Notes: generated by a model from the letters alone, not told the origin. Shown: positions 34,942-43,628, counted from the stretch's first letter. The stretch is 61,457 nt of DNA from Actinomadura fibrosa (GCF_900659615.1 NZ_CAACUY010000034.1:1-61457), one strand, 5' to 3'. Program-made: numbers and translations.

Positions 34942-34959
34942 TGAGACATGAATGTCTCA
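34942..34959. promoter_or_regulatory. TetR-type operator (TGAGACATGAATGTCTCA)
   Basis: Perfect 8-bp arms TGAGACAT/ATGTCTCA around GA, midway between the divergent epimerase and TetR genes. A partial copy (GTGTCTCA) lies at about 34987. Spacing fits control of both promoters. Confidence 0.75.
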
Positions 34960-35016
34960 CGGCGAGACTTAAGCGTCAAGACAGCGGTGTCTCATTCTGA
35001 TACGCTGCCGACTGCC

Positions 35017-35595
35017 ATGGAACCGGTGACGCCTCCCCTCAGCAGCAAGAACTCGCCGCGCTTCGACCGCACCTCCGCCGCGATCCTCGACGCCGGAGCC
35101 CAGGTCTTCTCCGCAGAGGGCGCCGGCGCGAACCTCGCCGCCGTCGCCGCGGCCGCCGGCGTCAGCCGCGCCACGCTGTACCGCTACTACGCCAATCGAG
35201 AGGCCCTGCTCGACGCCCTCTCGGCCGACGCCCTCGACGCCGCGGCTCGCCGCCTCGCGGACGCCGGGCTTGAGCGCGCGACCGTGGAAGAGGCGATCGA
35301 GCGGATCCTGCGCGCGTTCGTGGCCCTCGGAGATCGCTACGCCGTGCTCACCAACGACCACGCGACACTCGAAACGGCGCACGAACAACTCGCCGCTCCG
35401 CTCCAAGACGTCCTCGCGCGGGGAATCCGGACCGGCGTACTGCGCGACGACCTCTCCGTCGAGATCCTCTACGAGTTCCTGGCCGCCACCATCCTCCAGG
35501 CGATCAAGCTCAACCAGCGGCACCGTCTGGGGCTGGAAGAAGCCAGCGCCACCGCCGCCCGCTTCTTCCTCGATGGCACCCGCGCGCGGAACTGA
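35017..35595 (+). CDS. TetR-family transcriptional regulator
   Basis: 192 residues from ATG 35017. The DNA-binding domain reads TSAAILDAGAQVFSAEGAGA then AAVAAAAGVSRATLYRYYAN, the TetR recognition-helix signature. The rest is the helical ligand/dimer domain (EILYEFLAATILQAIKLNQR). It probably represses itself and the epimerase through the 34942 palindrome. Ligand unknown. Confidence 0.9.
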   Translation: MEPVTPPLSSKNSPRFDRTSAAILDAGAQVFSAEGAGANLAAVAAAAGVSRATLYRYYANREALLDALSADALDAAARRLADAGLERATVEEAIERILRAFVALGDRYAVLTNDHATLETAHEQLAAPLQDVLARGIRTGVLRDDLSVEILYEFLAATILQAIKLNQRHRLGLEEASATAARFFLDGTRARN

Positions 35596-36004
35596 CGGCC
35601 TGGCGGACTGCCCGCACCTTCACTCGACAGGCAGACTCCGAGCGAAACTCTGGGCGAACTCATCCCGCCAGCGGCCGCTTCGGGGACGGGACGACGGCGT
35701 CCTCCATGCGCGGCCGGACTCGCCGCGGTTACGCGCTTCAGCGACCTGCTCAAGCGACATGCCCGCCGGACGGCCACGAGGATCCCGTTGGGGCGCAACG
35801 CTTCCAGAGCCTCTCACTTGCAGCGACGCCCCGGCCGCCGTGGCTTTCACCGCGACCGTCGCCGCGCTGGCGTTGGCCGCGGTGGTGGCCCTCCTCCGGC
35901 TCGAACGCCGCCGTCCCGCCTCGGACGGCTCGGAGTCCGACCGGGAGTCGGGCAGCGCACCACGCCGACGATGACGCACGCTCTCCAATGGTTAGTGTGG
36001 CGGC
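35596..36004. other. Intergenic region with a membrane-protein tail remnant
   Basis: On the plus strand at 35825-35974 one frame reads AAVAFTATVAALALAAVVAL then a basic, charged tail and a stop. This looks like the last transmembrane helix and tail of an MFS-type transporter, with nothing of the rest left. The remainder holds nothing recognisable. Confidence 0.35.
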
Positions 36005-36469
36005 ATGCCGAAAACGCCGCGCACCCGCAGACCGCGTCCGGGCACGCCGGGCCGCTCGCCCCTGGCATGGCTGCCCAACGGCGAACCAGCCGACGTCTAC
36101 AGCGCGCCATGCCCCTCCCGCGCCGCACTGGACCGGATCGCCGACAAGTGGACGGCGCTGATCGTCGGCGCCCTGTTCGAGGGGACACGGCGCTTCTCCG
36201 AGCTCCGCGCGGACATCGACGGCATCAGCGACAAGATGCTCACCCAGACGCTCCGCAGCATGGAGCGCGACGGGCTGGTGACCCGGCACATCCACCCGAC
36301 GGTGCCGCCCAAGGTCGAGTACCGGCTGACAGACCTCGGCCGGACGCTGGAGGAACCGCTGGCCGCCGTGCGGAGCTGGGCGGAGAAGCACATCAATGAG
36401 GTGGAGCGGGCCCGGCTGGAGTTCGACTCCGACGAGGGCGCGCACTTGCAAGTGCGTACTTCCCAGTAG
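36005..36469 (+). CDS. HxlR-family transcriptional regulator
   Basis: 154 residues from ATG 36005. After a basic, Pro-rich leader comes the HxlR winged helix: CPSRAALDRIADKWTALIVG, the helix GTRRFSELRADIDGISDKML and TQTLRSMERDGLVTRHIHPT with the wing PKVEYRLTDLG. The typical upstream Cys is present in APCPSR, so redox or thiol sensing is possible. A 16-bp palindrome inside its own 3' end lies upstream of the metallo-hydrolase gene, its likely target. Confidence 0.9.
   Translation: MPKTPRTRRPRPGTPGRSPLAWLPNGEPADVYSAPCPSRAALDRIADKWTALIVGALFEGTRRFSELRADIDGISDKMLTQTLRSMERDGLVTRHIHPTVPPKVEYRLTDLGRTLEEPLAAVRSWAEKHINEVERARLEFDSDEGAHLQVRTSQ
36441..36456. promoter_or_regulatory. Perfect 16-bp palindrome CGCACTTGCAAGTGCG, probable HxlR operator
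   Basis: It lies in the last codons of the HxlR gene, 71 bp before the metallo-hydrolase start. A similar TTAGTG word occurs after it (36470) and before the HxlR gene itself (about 35991). HxlR proteins bind this kind of dyad. Confidence 0.6.
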
Positions 36470-36526
36470 TTAGTGACTCTCCGATAGTGGGTGCAGCGGC
36501 CTCGCCGGAGGCCGCCCCCCGAGAGG

Positions 36527-37414
36527 ATGGTCATGGTTCTGCCGGCTTCCCGCGCACAGGTCCGCCTCGGCGCGACCACTGTCACCTTCCTGCCCGACGG
36601 CCACGCGCGCGTCGTCCCCACGGCGGTGTTCCCCGCAAGCACCCCGACCGGCTGGGCAACGCACAGCGAGTTCCTGGATGCCGACGGGCGGCTCCCCGTC
36701 AGCATCGGCTCGTTCCTCGTCCGCACGCGCGACCGTGTCGTCCTGGTTGACCTCGGTTTGGGGCAGGTGGACTTCGAAGTCCCCGACCTGGCGTCGTTCA
36801 GGGGCGGAACCCTGCTTCGCAGTCTTGCCAAGGAAGGACTCGCTCCAGAGGACGTCGACACGGTCGTCTACACCCATCTCCACCACGACCACGTGGGCTG
36901 GACCACAGATGTGGCGCCCGGCCCCACACTCCCCGAAGGAAGCGCCCCCAGCGCCTTGACGTTCCCGAACGCGCGCCACCTCGTCGCCGAAGCGGAGTGG
37001 AAGCACTGGACGGGAACGGCGGAGGTCATAGGCCCGGACCCCGTCGCCGTGCAAGGGCCCCTGTCGGGTCGCGTGGAGTTCGTCGAGGACGGGCAGGACA
37101 TCGCGCCCGGAGTCCGGGTCCGCGCGACTCCCGGCCACACGCCCGGACACCAGAGCCTCGTCGTCAACGATCCCGGCGACGACCGCCGCCTCATCATCCT
37201 GGGCGACGTGATGCACTGCCAGGTGCAGGTCGCCGAAAGCGAGTGGGGTTTCGTTTTCGACGACGCCCCTGCGGAGGCTGCGGCGACCCGCGAAGCGCTG
37301 CTCACCGAACTGGAGGACGAGCGGACGCTTCTGGCCGGCGGCCACTTCGCCGGTCACGTCTTCGGCCGCGTCCTGCCTCCCGTGACGCGCCGTGCCTGGA
37401 GCAGTGCCGAGTAG
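36527..37414 (+). CDS. Metallo-beta-lactamase-fold hydrolase
   Basis: 295 residues from ATG 36527 (GAGAGG site). The metal-binding motif is VVYTHLHHDHVGW (H-x-H-x-D-H), with later ligands in TPGHTPGHQSLVV (His) and LILGDVMHCQV (Asp). The arrangement matches AHL-lactonase/AttM-like and related cytosolic MBL hydrolases. It is next to an HxlR regulator, so probably induced by a toxic or signal compound; the substrate is not known. Confidence 0.88.
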   Translation: MVMVLPASRAQVRLGATTVTFLPDGHARVVPTAVFPASTPTGWATHSEFLDADGRLPVSIGSFLVRTRDRVVLVDLGLGQVDFEVPDLASFRGGTLLRSLAKEGLAPEDVDTVVYTHLHHDHVGWTTDVAPGPTLPEGSAPSALTFPNARHLVAEAEWKHWTGTAEVIGPDPVAVQGPLSGRVEFVEDGQDIAPGVRVRATPGHTPGHQSLVVNDPGDDRRLIILGDVMHCQVQVAESEWGFVFDDAPAEAAATREALLTELEDERTLLAGGHFAGHVFGRVLPPVTRRAWSSAE

Positions 37415-37559
37415 ATCCACGTAGCGGCTACGGCCCGACGAAGGCGGTGTAGGCGGGGGCGCCGGGGTCAGCCCAGCGGTCGGCGTCCCAAGCCGTCGGA
37501 CTCGGCACCCCGCGTCGGCTGGATCAGGTGAACAGGACGGGGCGTCCACCGAACCTGGC

Positions 37560-37733
37560 TCGCATTCGCCGCGCCACCGCCACCAGCACCCATCGGCCCG
37601 TGCCGCCGAACATCCGCGGCAACACCGACATATGACTCTCCACCGTGCGCTCGGAGACCTGCGGCACGTCGGCGACCTCCCGGTTGCGCGCCCTCCCCCA
37701 ACGAGCCAGAACACCTCCAGCTCACGCCGCGTC
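37560..37733 (-). pseudogene. LuxR-type HTH remnant with frameshift
   Basis: One frame gives TRRELEVFWLVGGGRA and the next gives RNREVADVPQVSERTVESHM then SVLPRMFG. Joined, they match the LuxR DNA-binding domain (t-x-R-E-x-x-V-l-x-L-v-x-x-G-x-x-N-x-e-I-A). No sensor or receiver domain precedes it. The rest of 37415-37962 has no gene I can support. Confidence 0.5.
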
Positions 37734-37962
37734 CTTCCCGCCGCAGGTGGAGACCGATCCTGCGCACCCAGTGGTCAGTGAGTTCGCCGTCGTAGGCACC
37801 AACTTCGCCGAGTGCCTGACAGCCCCGATCCCCGCTCAGTGGTGTTCATCGGTAGCTGCGCGCGCCCCCGGCCGACATACCGCCGGCTGTGGTACCAACT
37901 CAGTCAGCACACATCGTGACCTCAGGCAATGGCCACGTCGGGAGACGACTGAATGTTGCGGG

Positions 37963-38310
37963 TCACGACCCCATCGACAGTTCTACCTGGTTCTCTGCCG
38001 CCCACTCGGCGAGGTGGGCCAACGGGCCGCTGGCGAAGGACGTCCCCAACGCCGTGAGTTCGTAGACGGCTGCGTCGCGTCCCGAGTCGCGTGGCGTCTT
38101 CGCGACCAGGCCACGCGAGGCCAGGCGGCGGAGCGACTCGGTCAGCACTTTGTCGCTCGCCCCGGCGATGCGGTCCAGGAGAACGCTGCGTCGGGTCGGC
38201 CCCATGCGCAGAGCCGAGACGACGACCGGGTCCCACGTGTGGTTGATGAGTTCGACCGCAGCTCGTACGTGGCAGTCCGAGACGAAGGCTTCGCAGCTCG
38301 CTTCCTTCAC
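37963..38310 (-). CDS. HxlR-family transcriptional regulator
   Basis: 115 residues from GTG 38310 (a TTG directly before it at 38313 is also possible). It has the compact HxlR winged helix: CHVRAAVELINHTWDPVVVS, PTRRSVLLDRIAGASDKVLT, ESLRRLASRGLVAKTP with wing and YELTALGTSFASGPLAHLAE. Conserved Cys in SDCHV. It is divergent from the reductase gene at 38401 across a strong palindrome, so it most likely controls that gene. Confidence 0.88.
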   Translation of the reverse strand: MKEASCEAFVSDCHVRAAVELINHTWDPVVVSALRMGPTRRSVLLDRIAGASDKVLTESLRRLASRGLVAKTPRDSGRDAAVYELTALGTSFASGPLAHLAEWAAENQVELSMGS

Positions 38311-38345
38311 CAATCCAGTCTCCCATCTCGTCCCCTACCGATTGG

Positions 38346-38362
38346 TAGGAGACGGTCTCCTA
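38346..38362. promoter_or_regulatory. HxlR-type operator (TAGGAGACGGTCTCCTA)
   Basis: Perfect 8-bp arms around one central G, overlapping a second short dyad CTACCgattGGTAG (38335-38348). It lies between the divergent HxlR regulator and the reductase gene. TAG-N-CTA-type dyads in such positions are typical of HxlR control. Confidence 0.75.
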
Positions 38363-38400
38363 GCGTCGCCGTGACACCTCACGAAACGAAGGAGCACGAA

Positions 38401-39063
38401 ATGAAGATCGGACTCTTGGGGACCGGAAACCTTGCGGTGACGCTGGGAGCCGCATGGGCAACCGCCGGGCACTCGATCGTGGTCACCGGCCGTGACCCCG
38501 GCCGCGTGAAGGCGGCCGCGGAGCAGATCGGTGCCGCTGCGACGCCGGTCGCTCCTGGCCAATTCGCCGACCAAGCCGACGTGGTCGTGGTCGCCATCGC
38601 ATGGGACGGGCTGGAGCAAGCCCTGCGGCTCATCGGCGGTCCGGACGGGGTGCTGTCCGGGAAGACGGTCATCGACTGCACCAATCCTGTCGACTACGCG
38701 ACCGGGCGCTTGCTGCCGGAGACGGGTTCGGCCGCCGAGTTGGTCGCCAAGGTCGCGGCCGGTGCCCACGTGGTCAAGGCACTGCATCTGTTCGCGGGGG
38801 CGTCGTGGCCGTTCTCCGGCGAGAAGGGCGACTCGCCCGTCGTCGCGATCTGTGGCGACGATGCCGGCGCGCTCGGCCGGACCACCGCACTGCTCGAGGA
38901 TCTCGGAGCGCGCACCGCGGTCCTGGGCGGGCTCACTGCTGCTCGGCAGGCCGAGGAGACCGCCGGTTTCGTGATGCGGGTGGTCGCGGCGGGCGCGAAC
39001 CCGCGCTTCGCGGTCCCGGATGTGGACCCGGCCCTCCTCCACGCAGGAACCACAGACCAGTGA
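38401..39063 (+). CDS. NADPH-dependent F420 reductase-like (NAD(P)-binding) oxidoreductase
   Basis: 220 residues from ATG 38401 (AAGGAG site). The N-terminus KIGLLGTGNLAVTLGAAWAT and VVTGRDPGRVKAAAEQIGA form the F420-oxidoreductase/6-phosphogluconate-dehydrogenase-like Rossmann domain. VVVVAIAWDGLEQAL and VIDCTNPVDYATG follow the same family. Related proteins reduce F420 with NADPH or act on unknown small molecules; the ~220-residue length fits the Fno-like family. It is probably induced through the neighbouring HxlR repressor. Confidence 0.82.
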   Translation: MKIGLLGTGNLAVTLGAAWATAGHSIVVTGRDPGRVKAAAEQIGAAATPVAPGQFADQADVVVVAIAWDGLEQALRLIGGPDGVLSGKTVIDCTNPVDYATGRLLPETGSAAELVAKVAAGAHVVKALHLFAGASWPFSGEKGDSPVVAICGDDAGALGRTTALLEDLGARTAVLGGLTAARQAEETAGFVMRVVAAGANPRFAVPDVDPALLHAGTTDQ

Positions 39064-39650
39064 CCCTGCCACCGAAATCGGTCTTTGCCCAAGCCCCACG
39101 CCGACTCGTGCGCACCGCTCAGGCCGACCACCGAGCGGCCGGGTGACGAGGGCAGGGCACTGATCACCGCATGGTCAAGCCCGCTCACTGGAGGAAGGCA
39201 CGGCCGGATGGCGGCGCGTCCTGTACTGGGTCCGCGCCGCCAGCCGGACGTGTCTCCTGCGGATCCAGGATGCGGTGCGCCTCGCGGAGGGGGCGGCGTT
39301 GAACGGGCCGAGGTCGCGGGGGGCGATGGTGACCAGGACGCCTTGGTCTACGAGCCGCGCGATCTGGGTGGGCCCTTTGAGGGTGGCGGACGGGTCGCAG
39401 CGGTGCGGCCGAACCCGCGTGCGCCGACAGGAAGTGCACAGGCAACGGCGCCCCGGCCACGACGGAGACGGCTTACCAGGCGTGTGCCATGGACGCCGAC
39501 CTGTCCACCGCACTGCTCGCCGCCTGGTCTCTGCCGCCCCTGACAGGTTGGTTCCAGCTCGTCCACCTGGACATCGTGGCATTCGTCCGGAGTCGGGCAA
39601 GGCGACGCCCCGACTCCTCGTAACCGGAAGGTGGTGGCACGCCACCAGGT
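39064..39650. other. Intergenic region without a recognisable gene
   Basis: About 590 bp between the reductase and a leftward dehydrogenase. A minus-strand frame (TLKGPTQIARLVDQGVLVTI near 39350) looks protein-like but has no start, motif or family that I recognise, and may be a relic. No operator or terminator is clear. Confidence 0.45.
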
Positions 39651-40586
39651 CTACAGGTCGATCACGACCTTGCCGTGCACGTGCCGACCGGCCTGGAGCT
39701 CGACCGCGGCACGGATCTGCTCGATCGGGAAGCTCGCCGCGATGGGCACCCGAAGTTGGCCCGCCGCGACCAGGCGGGCGATCTCTTCCAGAGCGCCGGG
39801 GGCGGCGTCCGCGCCGTTGGCGGGCTTCACGCCGTCGACCTGCGCGGCGATGGTGCAGATCCGGGCATCCGGAACTCCGAGCTCCCTCGCGGCGTGCACT
39901 GTCTCCGTCCCGTACAGGTCGATGGCGGCGGTGACACCACCGGGGGCGAGAGCCCGGACCCGGTCGGCCAGGCCGTCGCCATAGACGACCGGCTCGGCCC
40001 CGAGGCCGCGGAGGAAATCGGATGACGCCACCGATCCCGTCCCGATCACCCGAACCCCGGCGAGCCGGGCCAGTTGGACCGCGAACACTCCCACCCCGCC
40101 CGCCGCGCCACCGATCAGCATGGTGTCGCCCTGGCCGGCCTGGACGACGGCCAGCGCGGCGGTCGCTGTGCGGCCCGCGATCGTCAAGGTGGCGGCGGTG
40201 CGGTCGTCGACCCCGTCCGGGGTATGGTGCGCCTCGCTCGCCGCGGCGCCCCCGGCCGCGTCCACCACCACGAGATCGGCGACCGCGCGGGACAGAGCGC
40301 CGCCGAAGACCCGGTCGCCGGGCGCGAACCCGGTCACCCCGTCGCCGACCTGCTCCACCACTCCCGCGTAGTCGGTTCCGAACCCGGTCGGCAGGCTCAG
40401 ACCGAACCGGGTGGCGGTGCCGGCGTCGGCAGTAATGATCCAGTCCATCGGGTTCAGCCCCGCCGCGGTGACCCGCACGCGGATCTGCCCCGGGCCGACG
40501 TGCGGCGCGGGTACCCGGCGGACGTCCAGGACCTCGGGGCCGCCGAAGGAGTCGAGTCGGACCGCCCTGCTGGTGCTCACCGGCAT
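39651..40586 (-). CDS. Zinc-independent NADP-dependent alcohol dehydrogenase/quinone oxidoreductase (MDR family)
   Basis: 311 residues from ATG 40586. The N-terminal GroES-like fold has AVRLDSFGGPEVLDVRRVPA, AAGLNPMDW, and GTDYAGVVEQVGDGVTGFAP. The cofactor domain has MLIGGAAGGVGVFAVQLARL (A-x-x-G-G-V-G). No zinc-binding Cys cluster is present, which points to the quinone-oxidoreductase branch. It is divergent from a TetR gene across two matching palindromes, a common detoxification module. Confidence 0.9.
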   Translation of the reverse strand: MPVSTSRAVRLDSFGGPEVLDVRRVPAPHVGPGQIRVRVTAAGLNPMDWIITADAGTATRFGLSLPTGFGTDYAGVVEQVGDGVTGFAPGDRVFGGALSRAVADLVVVDAAGGAAASEAHHTPDGVDDRTAATLTIAGRTATAALAVVQAGQGDTMLIGGAAGGVGVFAVQLARLAGVRVIGTGSVASSDFLRGLGAEPVVYGDGLADRVRALAPGGVTAAIDLYGTETVHAARELGVPDARICTIAAQVDGVKPANGADAAPGALEEIARLVAAGQLRVPIAASFPIEQIRAAVELQAGRHVHGKVVIDL

Positions 40587-40640
40587 CTGATCACTCCAGA
40601 ACTGATCGCTCGCCTGCTCTCGCGAGGACGAGGCACGTCG

Positions 40641-40660
40641 AAACGGACTATGCTCCGTTT
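40641..40660. promoter_or_regulatory. TetR operator 1 (AAACGGA-N6-TCCGTTT)
   Basis: Perfect 7-bp arms with a 6-nt spacer, between the divergent dehydrogenase and TetR genes. Confidence 0.8.
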
Positions 40661-40679
40661 ACATGTGCCAACCTAACAC

Positions 40680-40700
40680 AACCGGAGCGTGATCCGTTTT
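40680..40700. promoter_or_regulatory. TetR operator 2, imperfect copy overlapping the TetR start
   Basis: AACCGGA-N6-TCCGTTTT shares the arms and the 6-nt spacing of operator 1, with one arm mismatch. It covers the TTG start region of the TetR gene, suggesting autorepression. Confidence 0.7.
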
Positions 40701-41277
40701 GACTGAGACGGAGAGGCGCGCACCGCGGGCGGACGCGGCCCGCAACCGCGAGCAGTTGCTCGCCGTGGCGGCCCGCGTCTTCGCCTCGCCCGGCGGGGAG
40801 CCGTCGATGCGCGCGATCGCCCGCGAGGCCGGGGTCGGCATCGCCACGCTCTACCGGCACTTCCCCACCCGTGAGTCGCTGGTCGACGCGGTCTACCGCG
40901 ACCAGGTCGTGCGGTTGACGGCGGGCGCCCACGAGCTGCTCGACCTGCTTCCCCCGGCCGCGGCGATGCGGCGCTGGATGGACTTGTTCGGGGACTGGGT
41001 CGCGACCAAGAACGGCATGCTCGGCACGCTGCTCGCGATGATCGAGTCGGGCGAGATCGCCCATGCTCGGACCCGCACCGAGCTACTGGCCGCCATCACC
41101 ACGATCCTCGACGCCGGCCGCGCGACAGGCGACCTCCGCGACGACGTCACCGCCGAGGACATCGCCGCCTCCCTCATCGGCATCTTCACCGTGGCCCCCC
41201 GTCCCGGACATGAGGCTCAGGCCGCCCGCCTGCTGAACCTTCTGATGGACGGCCTCCGGCCCCACCCGGCACGGTGA
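40699..41277 (+). CDS. TetR-family transcriptional regulator
   Basis: 192 residues from a TTG start at 40699, the only start ahead of the DNA-binding domain. Residues 15-60 read RNREQLLAVAARVFASPGGE then AIAREAGVGIATLYRHFPTR, the classic TetR helix-turn-helix. The ligand domain follows (MRRWMDLFGDWVATKNGMLG), of the SbtR/TetR_C_33-like type. It most likely represses the divergent dehydrogenase through two dyads. Confidence 0.9.
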   Translation: MTETERRAPRADAARNREQLLAVAARVFASPGGEPSMRAIAREAGVGIATLYRHFPTRESLVDAVYRDQVVRLTAGAHELLDLLPPAAAMRRWMDLFGDWVATKNGMLGTLLAMIESGEIAHARTRTELLAAITTILDAGRATGDLRDDVTAEDIAASLIGIFTVAPRPGHEAQAARLLNLLMDGLRPHPAR

Positions 41278-41814
41278 TCAGGGCCCAGCCGTGACGCCCG
41301 GACGGGCGGGGGCGCTGACGCTCAGCAAGCGTCCGACGTCGCCGCGGCGTACGGCGACGTGGCGGGGCCGCGGATTCGTCGCCGCGGACGCGGAGCCTGC
41401 GTCCGAGCGCTGCGAGCCCGCGCGTCGCGCGTACGGCGGACGGCGGGCGAGCACGCCAACGTGTGCGGTTCGCCGAGCGCGCCTTCTGAGCAGTGACGAT
41501 CGTGCGGTCGTCTGCCGATCAGGCCATCCGTCGTTCGGCGGTAGAAGATCGTTGGTGACGTGCCGCCGGACGGCCCTTACCCGCCGCCAGCGCAGGTGCT
41601 GCGTTCGCCCCGCAGGGCGGCGGTGAGCGCGCGGGCGAGCGAGCCGGGGCCGAGCCGCTTGGTAGAACGCCGCCGTGAAGCGTGGTGGCGCACGACGCGA
41701 AACGCTCGGACTAGGGAGGTTCCTCGGGACGGTACTTCTGCCCGCTCAGCCTCGAACCCAGGCGGCAAGGGAGGCGCTGCCCTGTTCACGGACGTTCTGC
41801 TGGCGGGCAGTCGG
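41278..41814. other. Intergenic region, no gene seen
   Basis: About 540 bp between a rightward TetR gene and a leftward response-regulator gene. Open frames on both strands are Arg-rich composition artefacts with no motifs. No operator copy or clear terminator was recognised. Confidence 0.5.
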
Positions 41815-42462
41815 TCACACCAGGCCCGCGTCGTGCACGAGGATCGCCGCCTGGACGCGGTTGCTCAGCCCGAGTTTGGCGAGGGTCCGGCTGACATGGG
41901 TCTTGACCGTGGTCTCACGCATACCGAGAGCGCGGCCTATCTCGCTGTTGGAGAGGCCGCGGGCGACGGCGACGGCGACCTCGTGTTCCCGGGGGGTCAG
42001 CGCCTCCAGCCGAGTCTTGGCGGCGGCGATCCCGGCGGGTCCCCGCTCGGCGAAGTGGCCGATGAGGCGCCTGGTCACGGTCGGTGCGAGCACGGCGTCG
42101 CCGCCGGCGACGGTGCGGACGGCGGCGGCGAGGTCGCGGGGCGGGGTGTCCTTGAGCAGGAAGCCGGAGGCTCCCGCGCGCAGGGCCTGGTGGACGTAGT
42201 CGTCCAGGTCGAACGTGGTGAGCATGATCACCTCGGGGGCGTGCGACGCGGCGGCGATGCGGCCGGCGGCGGTGATGCCGTCCATGCCGGGCATGCGGAC
42301 GTCCATCAGGACCACCTGGGGACGGCACCGGGCGACCGCGGACAGGGCTTCGGCGCCGTCGCCCGCCTCCGCGACCACGGCGATGTCGTCGTTCGCCTCC
42401 AGGATCGCGCGCAGGCCGGACCTGACCAGATGCTCGTCATCGGTGATCAGCACGCGGATCAT
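41815..42462 (-). CDS. NarL/LuxR-family response regulator
   Basis: 215 residues from ATG 42462. The receiver has the acidic pair DDEH, phospho-acceptor Asp54 in VVLMDVRMPGMDG, Thr in IMLTTFDLDDYV and Lys in FLLKDTPP. The C-terminal LuxR domain reads LTPREHEVAVAVARGLSNSE and ETTVKTHVSRTLAKLGLSNR. It overlaps the kinase gene by 4 bp (ATGA), so it forms a two-component pair with it. Confidence 0.95.
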   Translation of the reverse strand: MIRVLITDDEHLVRSGLRAILEANDDIAVVAEAGDGAEALSAVARCRPQVVLMDVRMPGMDGITAAGRIAAASHAPEVIMLTTFDLDDYVHQALRAGASGFLLKDTPPRDLAAAVRTVAGGDAVLAPTVTRRLIGHFAERGPAGIAAAKTRLEALTPREHEVAVAVARGLSNSEIGRALGMRETTVKTHVSRTLAKLGLSNRVQAAILVHDAGLV

Positions 42463-43628
42463 GCGGGGATCCTGGCACGGACGGTGAAGCCGCCGTCAGG
42501 GTCGTGATCCGCGTCCAGATGGCCTCCGGCCAGGTCGAGCCTCTCCCTGAGGCCCGTCAGGCCGAGGCCGCTGCCGGGCAGGGGGTCGGCCCGGTGCTGG
42601 GCGGGCGGGTCGTTGCGCACGGTCACCTCCAGGTGGTGCGGGTGGTAGTGGAGGGTCACTTGAGTGGCGGCTCCCGCGGCGTGCCGGTGCACATTCGTCA
42701 GGGCCTCTTGGACCACGCGGTAGGCGGCGCGTTCGGCGGCGGACGGAAGCGTCCTGGCGTCTCCCTTGACGTGGCGGCGGACCTGGAGGCCCGCCGCCCG
42801 GGACTCGCGGAGTAGCCGGTCGAGGTCGTGGAGAACAGGGGGCGGGACGGGCGGCTCGGCGGGGGCCCGCGGCGCGCGAAGGACACCGAGGACGTCGCGC
42901 AGGTCGCCCAGCGCCTCCCGGCCCGCGGTGCGGATCAGGGCGGCGGCCGTCTCGGTGGCCGCGTCGGGGGCGTTGACCTCCAGGGCCCCCGCGTGCAGGA
43001 CGATCAGCGAGACCTTGTGCGCCACGACGTCGTGCATCTCCCGGGCGATGCGGGTGCGCTCGGCGGCGCGGGCCTGCTCGGCGCGCGCGACCTGCTCGCG
43101 TTCCAGGCGCCGGGCGCGCTCGGCCAGCCCGGCGATCACCGCGCGGCGGGCGTCGATCCACAGCCCCACCGTCAGCGGCGTGCCGACCAGCAGCAGACCG
43201 GTGAAGGCCCGCTCCGCCGCCGACACCTCGGGGTCGGGGCCGAGAAGGAAGCCGGTGCCGAGTGCCGTGTTGAGCAGCGGCATCCCGGCGAGCCCAGCCG
43301 CCGCGGCGGCGGTGAACGCCACGATGTGGATCCCGCGCCGCAGGCGCGTCGCCGCGTAGTAGGACGCCACGATGAGTCCCGGCCACTGCGAGAAGAGCAC
43401 GGTCCCGGCCGCGGTCACCGCGAACAGTGGCCAGAGCCGCCGGCGGGACGTCCCCGCCGTCACTCCGGCGAGGGCGGCGAAGAGCACGATGACCAGGTCC
43501 CTGGGCCGGGCGTGCCGTCCGGCCGAGTAGTCGACCAGGACCAGGGCCGACAGCAGCAGCCCGAGCATCCACGGCGCCGCGCCATCGGCGAGCCGGGTCA
43601 GGCGGTCCCGCGACGCGATGGTGTCCAC
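42459..43628 (-). CDS. Membrane histidine kinase, NarX/DesK-like (HisKA_3)
   Basis: 389 residues from GTG 43628. The N-terminal 150 residues hold four to five membrane helices (WMLGLLLSALVLVDYSAG, LFAVTAAGTVLFSQWPGLIV). The dimerisation domain is RIAREMHDVVAHKVSLIVLH with the phospho-His, and the ATPase domain has the N-box-like YRVVQEALTNVHRHA and GSGLGLTGLRERLDLAGGHL. Signal unknown; typical for envelope- or lipid-sensing actinobacterial systems. Upstream, 43629-43785, lies the divergent promoter region with the beta-helix gene. Confidence 0.93.
   Translation of the reverse strand: MDTIASRDRLTRLADGAAPWMLGLLLSALVLVDYSAGRHARPRDLVIVLFAALAGVTAGTSRRRLWPLFAVTAAGTVLFSQWPGLIVASYYAATRLRRGIHIVAFTAAAAAGLAGMPLLNTALGTGFLLGPDPEVSAAERAFTGLLLVGTPLTVGLWIDARRAVIAGLAERARRLEREQVARAEQARAAERTRIAREMHDVVAHKVSLIVLHAGALEVNAPDAATETAAALIRTAGREALGDLRDVLGVLRAPRAPAEPPVPPPVLHDLDRLLRESRAAGLQVRRHVKGDARTLPSAAERAAYRVVQEALTNVHRHAAGAATQVTLHYHPHHLEVTVRNDPPAQHRADPLPGSGLGLTGLRERLDLAGGHLDADHDPDGGFTVRARIPA

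Noticed and set aside
41899..41909. GGTCTTGACCG, identical to the island operator core
   Set aside because: It lies inside the response-regulator gene and encodes the conserved TTVKT segment of the LuxR domain. The flanks do not extend the palindrome, so it is a chance match.
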